Positions 13,264 through 26,234 of a stretch of DNA of 64,000 nucleotides are shown piece after piece; within the stretch, counting starts at the first letter, position 1; each line of letters begins with the position of its first letter. This DNA is from Cucumis sativus. Its lineage: Eukaryota; Streptophyta; Magnoliopsida; Cucurbitales; Cucurbitaceae. The position numbers and the translations under genes were made by a program. The notes under the pieces are model-generated. The model did not search any database. It was not told the origin of the DNA and saw only the letters and a program-made list of their open reading frames with translations. The stretch spans positions 9,424,001-9,488,000 of the forward strand of contig NC_026657.2 of assembly GCF_000004075.3 (NCBI RefSeq). Reading direction: 5' to 3'.

Positions 13264-13440
13264 TATCATCGATAGACTTGTATTGCTGATAGATTTCATA
13301 TGGTATATAAGTGATAGATTAATATTTACAACATAGTCGGTCAGTGATAGACTTATATCATTGATAGAATTTGACAAATTTTGTTATATTTGTAATTTTT
13401 TTAAAATTGTGCTATATATCTAATTAATTTGAATTTAATT
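13264..13440. repeat. Interspersed repeat with GATAGACTT / TGATAGA arrays (cucurbit-type)
   Basis: Short words such as GATAGACTT and (A/T)TGATAGA recur several times, followed by TTTGACAAATTTTGTTATATTTG. From memory this is the texture of a very abundant non-coding repeat in cucurbit genomes. I see no terminal inverted repeats that would place it in a named transposon family. Confidence 0.45.
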
Positions 13441-14805
13441 GCTAAATTTGCAACTAATATATATATATATATATATCTAAAGATCTCAAAGAACTAACAG
13501 TTATTGATTTTAAAACAAATGATCCATAAAATCTCTTCTCGAAGAAAACAAACATAAATACTCTCTAAGATATATTGTCAAGAGAGAAAAAAAATAAATG
13601 AAACTTATTGCATTTATTCAATTTAATGGACTAATATTTATAATAAAAAGAAGAAAAAAAAAGAGTAAATGAAATAGTGCTTGCTAAAATTTTGGAGATA
13701 ATTAAAAAAATAAATAACCAAAACAATAAATAAAAGACCAACTTAATTCATAGCCCACGGCAGTAACACTTACCAAAAATGGAAATTTTGTGGGAGTGTC
13801 CTCAAAATAAGAAGGAAAGCTTCAAATAAAAGATATGTACTTTTTAAAATTGGTGTTTTTGTTTATGTCATCATATGTAAAATCATCAACTTTAGTCTTA
13901 AATGTTTCTTTCCTCTTTTCTTCGTTTTGTACTTCTTTTGTTTTTTTTATCTTCCTTTCTTCTTCTTCTTTTATAACCATTCTTTTTTCTTTTCTTTTTT
14001 TGTGATCCTCTTTTGTATTTCTTCTTCCGTTTTTATAGTTCTTTCTTTTGTGTTTTTTTCTGGAATTCTTCCTCTGTTATTTATAGCATTCTAACCTTTC
14101 CCTTTTTCCTTTTCTTCTTTTTGTGTTCATTTAAGAAGAGTGACAAACATGTATAACACACATAAAACTTCAATAAGCTAGTGTTTACTGTTCAGTATAA
14201 AGTATAGAAAATAGAGGAGTATCGTATCTTTTATCTATAAAGCATCAAGTAAATGTCACTTTTCATTTGTCTTAAAAATTAGATCATCTTTAATTTAGTG
14301 TTTTTTTAGGGAATATCTCTTTTCCAACTTGTTAAAATTATAGAATTTCTATGTGTTTGGATGATATTGATCGTGAAATGGCTAAACAGAACAATGCTAT
14401 GAATTATATACATCAGCTAATTAACTTGCTTACTAGATGGGAAGTTTATTGTGAGCTTTGTTCAAGGGTGTTAATACCAAAAAGTTGTGGAAAATTGTCA
14501 GAAATAATAGAACATTAAATCTTTTGTCATATATGGATCAACAAAAATTTAACAATGCTCGAAACTATTTGAACTAGCATTTGGAATGTAGTCAAGAAAA
14601 CCCGAAACAATCAATTAAGTAGGAAAATATCCTTTAACTATTTGGTGCGCCATTGTTTGAAATCGACGAACAGAGTCAATAAACTTCAAATAACAGATCT
14701 CAAATCCAACCAGCTTTCAGAAATAATAATAATCAAACTAACCTAAACACTCCCGTAGATCTTCCTCTTCTACTTCCACCCACTAAAATTAAAAACAATC
14801 GGCCA

Positions 14806-16137
14806 CTAACCATTTCTTTCATCCTCGGGACCGAGCCTGAAATGTTGCAGAGCGGAAATTCCATTCAACCCTCTCATATTGTGGTAGAAATAGAAGTCTT
14901 TGAGCGTAGTTTCTCTATACTTGGCACGATTTTTCTCCGATAACAATTCCTTTATGGGTCCATAAACTTGAGATGTTGGATAAACGCCGATCCCAAAAAA
15001 GCTCGCAACCGAAACTCTCGGACCTTCTCGATTCGCCACCACCCTATGCTCCACGCTCTTGAACCGATCGTTGGAAATCAGCTGCAACAATGGTAAGTGT
15101 TAAGAAATGGGAAAGCTTTCATTCTCAATTTTTATGGGTAAATCTTATAAGCTTGCCTGAAGAAGATCCCCAATGTTGATCACCAGTGCTCCGGGAATTG
15201 GAGGAATATCAACCCACTTCTTTTCGTGGAGAACTTGAAGACCTCCGATTTGGTCGTCTTGTAGAAGAAGCGTCAAGAAATCATTGTCGGCGTGTTCAGT
15301 TGTGCCTAAAGTGAGCTCTGGCTGTGGACATGCTGGATAGTAATGACACAGAACAGCTAATCCCCTGTCGCATTCGATATCGCTTAGATAATTCGTGTTC
15401 AAGCCAAGAGCCTCCGAAAGCATCCCAAATAGTACTCGCCCCAATTTCTTCATTTCTTTTGAATACTCGAACAGGATATCTCTACAACAAACACCAGCTA
15501 ATTAACAAAAGAGAAGAAAAAAAAAGAGCCTGTTTTTTTAATCTGATCGAAAACCAGAATTTTACCGGCAAACTTCAGGCAAGTCTTGTGGGTTTGGAAC
15601 ATTAGGGGCCATGAAACAGAGGAATGTGTCTCTCCAATTAGCGGCTGGTGCAGTAAACAGATCGAAATTACTGTTGTAAACAATGGATTTTGTGTTGTGG
15701 CGGGTGTAGAATAGCTTCTTCAGTTCGGTATCTTGTTCGTAAAATCTTAGTGTTCTATTTTTAATTTCATCCAGAACACTCAGCGGAACTCCATGGTTGA
15801 CCAATTGAAAGAAACCCCATTTCTCAGAGGCTTCTCTGACTGTATTGACGACATGTCTTCGTTTGGATGAATCTGCGTCAATGCCTTCGAGGTCTATTAC
15901 TGGAATGCTCAGTTCGGTGTCCCCGGCAACAGGGTAGTCGCTGGAATCAGGCGGTCGGTAAAATATTCGCGGTATTTGGGTAATGCCGTTGTCGACAAGG
16001 CCTTTCACTCCGGCTTTGGTGTCGTCGAAGAGTTTCAGTTCAGCAGATCTGTCGAAATATTCGTCCCCGTTGGCTGCCGGAGTTAAGTCAATTCGGTGGA
16101 CTCCATTGGTGCCTTGGTGCAACATTGTAATTTGCAA
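14806..16137 (-). CDS. 2OG-Fe(II) dioxygenase, ACC-oxidase-homolog-1-like (copy D, divergent)
   Basis: Exons on the minus strand: 16137-15566, 15481-15157 and 15081-14806; 390 residues (386 if the second in-frame ATG at 16125 is used). The most divergent left-hand copy: a different N-terminus before RIDLTPAA, one extra residue in exon 2 (DDQIGG), and eight extra C-terminal residues after HFRL, ending PEDERNG. Iron triad H254-x-D256 and H311; R321-V-S323. First exon ends CG|GTAAAA rather than AG|GT, but still encodes the junction arginine. Second intron begins GC (CAG|GCAAGC at 15156). Looks complete and may have a different substrate from A-C. Confidence 0.88.
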
Positions 16138-17108
16138 CTAATCTAATCTTCTCTGATTAGATTTTCGTTTGAGAATCTCAATTTCAGTTTCAAGTTTCTA
16201 GACTCCCATTGATATAAAGATTTAGTTAAATCTAACGCGACTAACACTCGAAATATTTTAACAAATTCTTTTATTTTATTTTGTTAGCTCATGGTTTCAT
16301 GTCCCCTCCTACATCGTACCTCTTGGGTGCATTACAACGACAAATTACATATTTGCATCTTTTTTTATTATTCACAAATACAAATGCATGTCATCAATTA
16401 TGAATGCCAATAAATGCGCATTTACGAAATTTTTGCATCCCGACCTATTATTTATGTTTTATCTATTTTTGTTCTATATCCCTAATTTTTATTAAATATT
16501 CTTAATTATTTATCTCAGTCATGAAAAGGAAATTCATAGGGATGGGTGCATCCTAAGTGTTGCCCTTAATATTAAACTTTGGGTTTGACTTAGTTCCTAA
16601 TTTTGATTCAAAATAATCGTGGCATCATTTAGCTAGCAACACCTGTCATTTACATTTTTTTATATTTTAATATTAATTTTAAAATGTTATATTATAATAT
16701 ATATTAAATAATACTTTATTATTACTAAATTCTATTCCCTTCACAACTTTAACATTTTAAATTTGAATCTTATCTACTGCCTCTATTTTTCTTCTTTTTT
16801 TGTTATATAGTGTTTCCAAATTATATTGACCACTAATTATCTAGAAGCCATATTGTTTTGTTTAATTTCAACTTCAACTTTTACAATAGTAGTGGAAGAA
16901 AATAGTTAGAAGAAAGATAGATAAAGACCGTATTTTATGAAAACAAACTTGAGGCATATCTATCATTTACGTTCTTCATCACATCGCTCATCCACAAAAA
17001 AAAAATATTTTTGTGGGATGGAAAGATGAAGAAAGAAAATATAAGACAGATGGATCTAAACAATTCCACGAATTATTATGGGGGATGGTACGTCAATATA
17101 ATTGCAAT
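16138..17108. other. Spacer between dioxygenase copies D and E
   Basis: AT-rich, promoter of copy D at the left side; no further gene, RNA or repeat boundaries recognised. Confidence 0.45.
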
Positions 17109-18415
17109 TTAAATGTGTGCTTGATTCAGCTTGTAATGCTTCAAAGTAGAAGTTCCAAGCCCATCCGACTTGAATTGAACACTAAAGTCTCTAACTGTAG
17201 TTTCCCTATAAATTGCAGGCTTTTCTTCTGATACCAATTCCTTGATGGGTCCATAAAGTTTGTCACTTGGTGAAACCATCGTTGAGAAAACGCCCGCTAC
17301 TGATATTCTCGGACCTTCATGACTTGCTAGAACCCTATGATTAACACTTTTGAACCTGTCATTTGTTATTAGCTGCATCCAAATTGTTATGTTATAGAAA
17401 AAAATTAGATGAGATTAAAAGAAAAAAAAAGTGATAAGCTCGGATTACTATAAAAACAAACGAGTCTTACTTGCATAAGGTCACCGATGTTAACGACTAA
17501 GGCTCCAGCTACAGGATGCACGTCAATCCACTTGTTGTCATGACGAATCTGTAGGCCGCCGATGTGGTCTTGCAACAGCACCGTGATGAAGTCAGTGTCA
17601 GAGTGCTCGGATATGCCGGTGGTCAATTTTGGCTGTGGACATGGAGGGTAATAGTGATATACAAATGCAAGCCCATCATTGCATCCTATGTTGTCCAAGT
17701 AGTTGGGATTCAAACCCAAAGCTTCCGACAGCAATTCCAACACTAATTTTCCGATCTCCATCACCCATTTCGAGTAATCCACCATAATATCTCTACAAAA
17801 AAAAACAGAGGTTAATAATAAACCCAAAATTAAACTAAAAAGATTATTTGATTTAGGTCCAAAATGATCAATTTACCTGCAAATTTCCGGCAATTCTTGT
17901 GGATTTGGAGGATTTGGAGCACAGACATAACTAAATGTATCCCTCCAGTTGGTAGTGGGAGCAGTATACAAATCGAAATTACTATTGTAAATAAAAGGCT
18001 TCATGAAATCTCTTGTATAGTATTGTTTCTTATCTTCCGTGTCTTGTTCGTGAAATCTCCGAACAGAGTCTCTCATTTCTTCAAGAACACTCGTCGGAAT
18101 TCCATGGTTAATCAATTGGAAGAAGCCCAATTCTTCCGAAGCGTCACGGATTTGTTCGATGATGTGTTTGCGTTTGAGTGAATCGTTGCCAACGCCTTCA
18201 AGGTCTATCAATGGAATGTGGATATGGGTTTGGGCGGAGTGGACGTCCTCCGGTGGGTGGTAAAAGATACGAGGGATTTCATTAACTTTTGCGTCGACTA
18301 AGCCTTTAACGCCAGCTTTAGTGTCATCGAAAGCCTTGAGTTCAGTGGGTCTATGGAAGTTTTCGTCGGCTTTGGATAGTGGAGTAAGGTTGATTCCTGA
18401 AGCTGCGACCGCCAT
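17109..18415 (-). CDS. 2OG-Fe(II) dioxygenase, ACC-oxidase-homolog-1-like (copy E)
   Basis: Exons on the minus strand: 18415-17877, 17792-17471 and 17372-17109; 374 residues. Start at MAVAASGINLTPLSK; an upstream in-frame ATG at 18481 would add 22 residues not shared by related copies. First of the right-hand group ([17 protein letters not shown].., SNFDLY). Iron triad H243-x-D245 and H299; R309-I-S311. The second intron here is ordinary GT-AG (CAA|GTAAGA at 17470), unlike copies A-D. C-terminus ends HYKLNQAHI. Apparently intact. Confidence 0.9.
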
Positions 18416-20011
18416 TATGGATATGGATCTGTTGGGTTGATGGAAGAGATTGAATTTATGGAATGAAGAGTGTGATTTCAAAATTGTAAAAGTGGTTTGG
18501 TGAATGGTGGGAAGGGGTGGGATATAAATGGTGAAGTAGTAGGATAGCCAGGGTTTGTAAGTTGGTGGTGGGCTCTAATTGTAATTCAAGTTCAAGTTGT
18601 CCACTAGAAAGGAATTTTCAAATTTTGACTGATTGGATAAATAGATAGATGTTCATAATTCATATAGGTTTTCCTTTGAATTTTAAACTCAGTCATGTTG
18701 AAAAGTTTATATTTTAGAATTTATTTATTAATATTTTAAGGAATTAGGGGTATATTTATTTTTGTGTTTAATTATCTCAAGGGAAATTGTGTTAAGGTGA
18801 GCTTGGTTTTTTTATACAGACTAGTTATAAATAAGTTTCTCCAAAATAAGAATAATTTTTTATTAGTTTCTATTCTTTAAATCCAAAATTATGCTATATC
18901 TTATAAATATTTTAATTTATTTTACTATTTTTAAAATATAAATAAGTTTGGTTGAAAATATAAAAAGAAGAAGAAAAAATGAAGGTAGAGAATTAAAAAA
19001 GTTGATTTATAATAAGGGAGAGACTCAAAATAAACATCAATTTTCTAATATTTTCCAAAAAGAGTACCACGTGGCACATTTTTATTTGGTTGCATTTATC
19101 TTTTATATAGTTTGACTAACCTTTAATATGTTGAATTTAAAAAAAAAAAATGAAAGAAAGAGAAGGTGGAAGAAGAGAAGAATTAGCCTTGTAAATAAGC
19201 ATATATGAATATGACACTTTTGTTTCATGAGGTGCAAGAAGAGTTGCTTTTAGACCTTTCAAAAATAAATTGCTTTTAGCCAAGGTGGTCCAACGAATTA
19301 TTGATAGAGTGTTCCACGATTTCAATTTTCGTACATTTTTTTCTTCAATATGACAATTCAAACACGTGAATTTACGGTGGACTTGAGACTCAATCTCTCT
19401 CAATTTTATGGTATTTGTAATATGATATATAGAAAAAACAAATGTAATATTAATAATAGTAGTCAGTATCACGATAAAATGCATATCCTAACTCATTTTA
19501 TTCCTAAGTTTGGATAGAACATCATCCCATCTATTTATTCAATTTTACCTTTAAAATTTAAATTTTATTTCGTTTTGTTCTCTAATTTACCATATTTACA
19601 TTTTTAACCTTAGCTTTTCATTAAATAATCACTTTCATTCATTAAGGTTAATACCTTTTTATTAGGTTAAAATAATTATGAAGGGAAAATTTAAATTCAT
19701 GTTTCTATGTTGTATGTTAGTTAATGATGTATTAACATTTCTATGTTTTAGCATTGTTGAAGCAATAGTCAATGACCTTAGCCTTTTTTTTTTTTTTTAC
19801 ATGATTTTGGACGTTTTGTGAAGAATAATCTAAGATTATTAACTCGGAAACCTTGGAATAATTACATAAACATATTCTTGCTATTATAGTATGACAGAAA
19901 CGGCATGGAGCAACCTTTAATTCACTTTAGTTTTTCAATAATAGATAGAAGTTCAATCAAAGAGAGAACGAACATCCACAACTAATCACTTCTTCATCTA
20001 CTAACTATTAA
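18416..20011. other. Spacer between dioxygenase copies E and F
   Basis: Copy E promoter and AT-rich sequence. A CACGTGGCA G-box-like word lies near 19069. A 115-residue open frame on the minus strand (19137-19484) has no recognisable similarity and is not called. Confidence 0.45.
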
Positions 20012-21227
20012 TTAAGCATCTCCAGGTTTTATCTTGAAATGCTCCAAAGTAGTAGTTCCAATACCTTTTGAACGGAACAGGATGTTGAAGTCTCTAATTG
20101 TGGTTTCTCTGTATACTGCAGGATTTTCTTCCGAAACCAACTCCTCAATGGGTCTTAATTTGGACGTCGAAAATGGAAACTCGGTGAAAAAACCAGCCAC
20201 TGATACTCTTGGACCTTCCTTGTTCGCAACAACTCTGTGCTTAACGCTTTTGAATTTGTCGTTTGTTGTCAGCTGCATAAAATCTCCGATGTTCACCACT
20301 AAAGCTCCTCCCAAAGGGGCAACCTCCACCCAACTGTTCTCGTAACGAATCTGTAGGCCGCCGATTTGATCTTGATACAGAACAGTTATAAAATCATTGT
20401 CGGTGTGCTCTGATGTGCCGATGGTCAAATTCGGCTGTGGGCATGGCGGGTAGTAGTGATACAGAACTGAAACCCCTTCGCTACATCCTATATCGTTCAA
20501 GTAATTTGGATTCAACCCCAGAGCTTCCGATAACAATTCAAATAGTAACTTCCCAAGTTCCATCAATTGTTTTGAGTAATCCAGCAGAATGTCTCTGCAA
20601 TAACAAAATGTTAGCATAAACAGGGATCTCTGTTTTCTTTTCTTTCTTTAGGCTTCAAAGACAGAGCTAATTTTACCTGCAAATTTCTGGTATGTCTTGC
20701 TGATCCTGGGAAGTTGTGGCGCTTGCGCATCTAAATGTGTCCCTCCAATTGGTGGTTTTTGCAAAGTAGAGATCGAAATTGCTGGTGTAAATAAAAGGCT
20801 TAGAGAAGTCGCGAGAATAGTATTGTTTCTTTACTTCTGTTTCTTGTTCGTTAAATCTTCGAACCGCTTCATACGCCCCTTCCAAAACGCTCACCGGAAT
20901 CCCATGGTTAATCAGTTGGAAAAATCCAAATTTTTCTGAAGCTTTTCGGATTCTGTCGGTGGTGTATTTGCGTTTGAGTGAATTAGTGCCAACGTGGTTG
21001 AGATCTATCACGGGGATCTGGATTTGGGTTTTGCTAGAAACACCGTCGGAATGGGAGTCCTCTGGTGGACTGTAAAAGATGCGTGGAATTTCAGTGACTC
21101 CGGCGTCGACTAAGCCTTTGACACCGGATTTAGTGTCATCGAAAGCTTTGAGCTCAGAGGATCTATCGTAATTTTCTGTGGTTTTGGACAGTGGAGTGAG
21201 GATGAATTTGTTGCCTGCATCCGCCAT
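20012..21227 (-). CDS. 2OG-Fe(II) dioxygenase, ACC-oxidase-homolog-1-like (copy F, second intron absent)
   Basis: Two exons on the minus strand: 21227-20677 and 20594-20012; 377 residues. The second exon runs straight through the point where other copies have intron 2 (GDFMQLTTNDKF), so that intron is absent and the junction is seamless. Start at MADAGNKFILTPLSK; an ATG 54 bases upstream is less likely. Iron triad H247-x-D249 and H303; R313-V-S315. The usual KLYGPIKEL motif reads KLRPIEEL, lacking two residues. Ends HFKIKPGDA. Confidence 0.9.
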
Positions 21228-22557
21228 TATATCTATCTTTATCTTATCTTGCAAAGCTGGTTGGTTCCAACGCATCAACACATAATAAAGTTAAAACTTG
21301 AGTTAGAAATATTGAGTATACTCATATATCAATGAAACATTTCTTATCAAATTTGTGAGGTTTGCTAAGTACAAGAATTCGTTGAAATAAATATCCAACA
21401 TATTTACGTTTGACATGTGGATTAGTAGAGTGTGATATGAACTCTCTAAGGCATCACGTTATTAATAAAATTTTATTGAATTAAATCATATTTTAGTCCA
21501 TAAATTTTCAAGATTGAACATTAGATTAATCAATTAATTGAATTGATATATAACCAAAAACGATAGTACTAATTTATTCTATAAATATTTTATATAGCAC
21601 AAAAACATAATCAATAAAGGTGAATCAAACGAACTCAAAAACTAATTTTATTATTTTTCCCTCTAAAACTCAATTTTCTTACATTTCCTCTTCGGCTCCC
21701 ACCCATTCTTTTTATTTTCAAATTGGAATCTTTTAAGTTTATTTTCAAATTGGAATCTTGAAGTTAAGAACATTGAGTAGAATGAATGAATTAATAAAAT
21801 AGAAGTTGTATCCATGACCACATAAAATAAACTTTAAAAAATTTAGTTAGGGATAAATAAAGGACCATAGATTACTTTTTTTAAAAAAAATAAAATTAAA
21901 AAGTTGTTTTTTAGAAGTTTATAAATCAAAATAGAACAACACCAATATAGGATTCAAACCAAATTTGATGTAATTTTAGTATTTCTTAATTTAAGTTAAG
22001 CACGGATATTTTTTTCATTTTAGTGTTGCATTAGGATTTTTATTGGAGAGACTTAGTTTTGCTATGATTGTTTTAAGAAGATTTGGATGATTTGAGATTT
22101 AGGCTTTGTGATTGTTTTCAAGATTAGTCTAAGAATTTTTAAATTTTTAAATCATGTGTTGAATTACATGCAGAACATTTAAGAGGATTGATTAATTTTT
22201 CTTGTGGAGTGTTTCAGAGTTAAAAAAACTTATTTTTTTTCATCCAGTTGTTTGATCTTAAAAACAATCCGTATCTAACCCAATCTGAAATCAAGATTCT
22301 TAATTCAAATTGCAACTGTTATTGTATCAAAATTACTCATCCAAGAATTTGATAGGATATCTCTAACACGCCAATTTTATTATTTATTCATATTCATCTA
22401 ACAATCTTACATTGACAACAACGTACGTACACCGTAGAACAAGTTTCAGTTTAAAGCTATAGGATTGTGCAGGTCACGATCACAAGTTCTCAATCAAAAC
22501 TGAGAACACACAGAATCAACCACTCTGTTTTCTTTACTTTCCTCTATTAACAACAAA
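21228..22557. other. Spacer between dioxygenase copies F and G
   Basis: Copy F promoter and AT-rich sequence with a two-unit direct repeat at about 21716-21760 (TTTATTTTCAAATTGGAATC twice). No gene recognised. Confidence 0.45.
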
Positions 22558-23785
22558 TCAAGCATCTGCTTGTCTCAGTTTGAAATGCTGCAGAGTAGAA
22601 GTTCCAAGGCCAACGGAACGGAACTGGATATTGAAGTCTCTGATGGTGGTTTCTCTGTATATTGCAGGTTTCTCTTCTGATATCAACTCCTTGATAGGTC
22701 TATACAATTTGGAGGTTTGAAAATGAAGCGTCGAGAAAACCCCTGCCACTGATACTCTCGCATCCTCCTTGTTTGCAAGAACTCTGTGCTTAACGCTTTT
22801 GAATTTGTCATTTGTTATTAGCTGCATAAGATCTCCGATGTTCACCACTAAAGCTCCAGCGACCGGGGGCACGTCGACCCAGTTGTTCTCATACCGAATC
22901 TGAAGGCCGCCGATATGGTCTTGCAATAGCACAGTGATAAAGTCATTGTCAGTATGCTCTGATGTGCCGATGGCTAAATTCGGCTGTGGGCATGGTGGGT
23001 AGTAGTGGCATACAAGTGCAAGTCCTTCATTGCAGTCTATATCTTTCAAATAATTTGGATTCAAGTCAAGAGCTTCCGACAGCAATTCAAACAGTAAATT
23101 CCCAATCTCCATCACTCGTTTTGAGTAATCCACAAGAACATCTCTGCAAAACACAGAGGTTAGTTATTAGTAAAAGGGGGGGTGTTCCTTTTTCTTCTTT
23201 TAATAATCAAAATTAGTATCTTTACCTGCAAATTTCCGGCAGGTCTTGCGGACTGTGGGGACTTGGGGCACTGATATAGCCAAAGCTATCCCTCCAATTG
23301 GTGATGGCTGCAGAGTACAGATCGAAATTACTATTGTAAATCAAAGGTTTGGTGAGGTCGCGAGTGTAATATTGTTTCTTGGATTCGGTTTCTTGCTCGT
23401 GAAATCTTCGAACTGCATCTTTCATCTCCTCAAGAACGTTCTCCGGAATCCCATGGTTAATCAGTTGGAAAAAACCCAATTTCTCTGACGCCTCTCTGAC
23501 TCTGTCGATGGTGTATTTGCGTTTGAGTGAACTTTTGTTGATTTGATCGAGGTCTATCACTGGTATCTGGACTTGGGTTTCGGCGGAAATATTGTGGGAG
23601 TCATAATTCTCCGGTGGGCGGTAAAAGATACGCGGAATTTCGGTGATTCCGGCGTCGACTAAGCCTTTGACGCCGGCTTTGGTGTCATCGAAAGCTTTGA
23701 GGTCAGTGGGTCTGTGGTAGTTTTGATCGTCTTTGGACAGCGGAGTGAGGTTGAGTCCATCGACTCTTGAGGGTGCGACCGCCAT
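22558..23785 (-). CDS. 2OG-Fe(II) dioxygenase, ACC-oxidase-homolog-1-like (copy G, second intron absent)
   Basis: Two exons on the minus strand: 23785-23226 and 23143-22558; 381 residues. As in copy F, exons 2 and 3 are fused without a scar (GDLMQLITNDKF). Iron triad H250-x-D252 and H306; R316-V-S318. The residues before the R-x-S motif read KEDAR instead of (R/K)EGPR, a change close to the co-substrate site. Start at MAVAPSRVDGLNLTPLSK; ends HFKLRQADA. F and G share both the intron absence and the similar tail, so they probably derive from one intron-less parent. Confidence 0.9.
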
Positions 23786-26234
23786 TGTGGATGGAACAGT
23801 TGCCTTTGCCCCTAAAGAACGTGTTTTGAAAAATTGTAAGTGGTTAGGGGTTGTCCATTGTAATCGTAGACATATTTAATAAAGAAATGATGGGGGCATT
23901 TATCGGTTTGTCCCTGCTCACTTTAAATAAATAATTGTGTTAAGACTTTGGAATGGTTTGCATATTAAAAGTTATACAACTCTTAACCACACACTAAGAT
24001 CGTATAGTCTATATATTCACCGCATATGATAGATATTCATTTATTAAGTCGCTAATAAATCTAGATACTGAGTTCAACCATGTAAACATCCAACTAGCAA
24101 TAATTTTACTATATGTATGACTACCTATAGAATAAATTTGTGGACCGACACCAAGTTATCGTTATTAGATTATAATAATTAATAGTTTATGGTATAAAAT
24201 ACTTTAGTATTTTTAATAATAGTTTATGTTTAGAGTTTAAATTATATTTATTTGATGTGAAATAATAAACACTTTAACAAACAAATATAAAGAAGAAGAA
24301 AAGGAAAAAATATTAAACAAGATTAATAGTTGCACATGCCAATAACCAATAGTTGATTGACTGGTTCAACTTGATAAAAAATATTTTTTTCTAGACAGCA
24401 GAGAAGTTGTCATGTTTAACCCAACTCCTCAATAAATAATTATTTTAGATTGGAATATGAATAGGGTAATTAAGCACGTGGGTTCTTTTGAATAAATAAT
24501 AGGTTGTGTATATAAACAATATATATAAGTTGGTTTGAAAATCAAACAAGTGGTGATCAATCCGTTACTTGAACACTTTATATCTCCATGAGCTATTTTC
24601 TTTATAAGATGATGGTTATCTTCTTACCTAGGGGATGTATAGCTAGCCATACTTTTTTCCGATTTAACTATTCTTACAAAGAGAACTTAACCATTAAGTA
24701 AATTAAAATGTATCAATCCTCTAAAGTCAATACATCAAGTCAATCAGACATATTGGAAAAATCCTTAAATGCCCGTTTTGTATTAAGTCGTGAATGACAT
24801 AAACGAGGAAGAAAAATAGTGTTGAATCAAATGGTAGAATTTGGACACTTTTTTTTCCTTCTAATGGTTTTTGACCAATTCATTCACAAAACCATGTGGA
24901 CATTTTGTCTTATTTGCAAACATGGTGGACAATTTCATATGTGATGCATGCCAACAATGTCACAAAAAGTATATATCACTTTTAAGATTGAAATAATTTA
25001 ATTTGAAATTTTTAATCTTTTAATTGAGATTATACATTTTAACGAGTTAAATTATTTAATTTTCAGGTTGTCAATTGTATATTATTTTACAATTCATTTT
25101 TTTTCTCATAAGATTCCCAAATATAAACATATTAATCTACATCTTTTAAATCAATTTGTAAAGCTAAATATGTCCTAAACTTAGTTATATTTTAGATATC
25201 GTTTCTTTATATATACTATATTAAATTAATAAAAATAGGTATAGTATACTGTCAAAATGACTTTCCAAAACCTCTGTCCTTCAAGGTTGGTTTAATCTCT
25301 CATCGATGGTATAATATATTCAATTTTTTTGATAAGAAATTGTGTCAAATGATAAAAAAATTTGAAAAAAAAAGTTAATGACACATTTTTTTTTGCACTA
25401 TCAAATGATATTAGATGGTTACTAACTTTTAAATTTGCTACTTTTGCATATCATTATCAAATGGTATTAGATGGTTACTAACTTTTAAATTTGTTACTTT
25501 TACAATTTAAAAAAATGATTGATATTGACACTATTATTATTATTATTATTTTTTTTTTTTTGGGTTTTTGCATGTGCCTATTTGTCTTATTTGAAAACAA
25601 ATTATTGAGAAAGAGGGGAAACCTATATATAATAAGAAGCACGTTTCAAAATGAAAAGTCTCATGGAGATAATAATTAATAACAAACCAAAACTATTAAA
25701 ATAAAAGGCAAGAAAATTTAGCCTTCACATTTATTTTTCTGCCTACACACTTTATTATTTAATGCTTTCCATGTGCATAAGGTGCATACAAGTTTCTTAC
25801 AATACACGGTCACCAATAGCAAGGTCAATTATTTGATAGATGTGATTTTATTTATTTGCAAACATAGTGGCCCATTCCATATGTGATCACACATGTCACC
25901 AATATATTTCATTCTCTTATACTATTTTTACCATCAAAATTCATTAGGAATCAATACTTTCTAATTTTTTCTCCTAAAAAACACAAACCAGAAAATCCAA
26001 AAAATTGATAGTAAAAACCAAATCAAACCATCAACCGAATTTGGATTCAAAAGGTTAGAGAAATAAAGTAAAAGAATAAATACGTATGAATAGTTGTGGG
26101 TGGCAGAGGTTTGAAAGGGTATTTTTTTTGTTGAAAAGCGAATGCACGCAGATTAATCTGAAGCTTTCATTGCTTTCTCCACAAACACAGATTAAAGGTT
26201 CAAACAAACATAAATTACACATCAGGCTTTTCAC
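23786..26234. other. 2.4 kb AT-rich spacer between dioxygenase copies G and H
   Basis: Copy G promoter; a CACGTGGG word near 24477; a two-unit tandem repeat at 25400-25504 (separate entry). Plus-strand open frames here are short and show no family similarity. Confidence 0.45.
25400..25504. repeat. Two-unit tandem repeat, about 50-base unit
   Basis: Units at about 25400-25449 and 25456-25504 share ATTAGATGGTTACTAACTTT and its flanks with few differences. Non-coding; a local tandem duplication. Confidence 0.75.

Larger units (their letters stand above)
13010..14805. other. Spacer between dioxygenase copies C and D
   Basis: Copy C promoter, then AT-rich repeats (separate entries), a pyrimidine-rich stretch at about 13900-14120, and no gene. 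Nothing else recognised. Confidence 0.45.

Noticed and set aside
19137-19484. Minus-strand open frame of 115 residues in the copy E/F spacer
   Set aside because: Low-complexity ends (runs of F, P and S), no recognised motif and no splice-supported partner.
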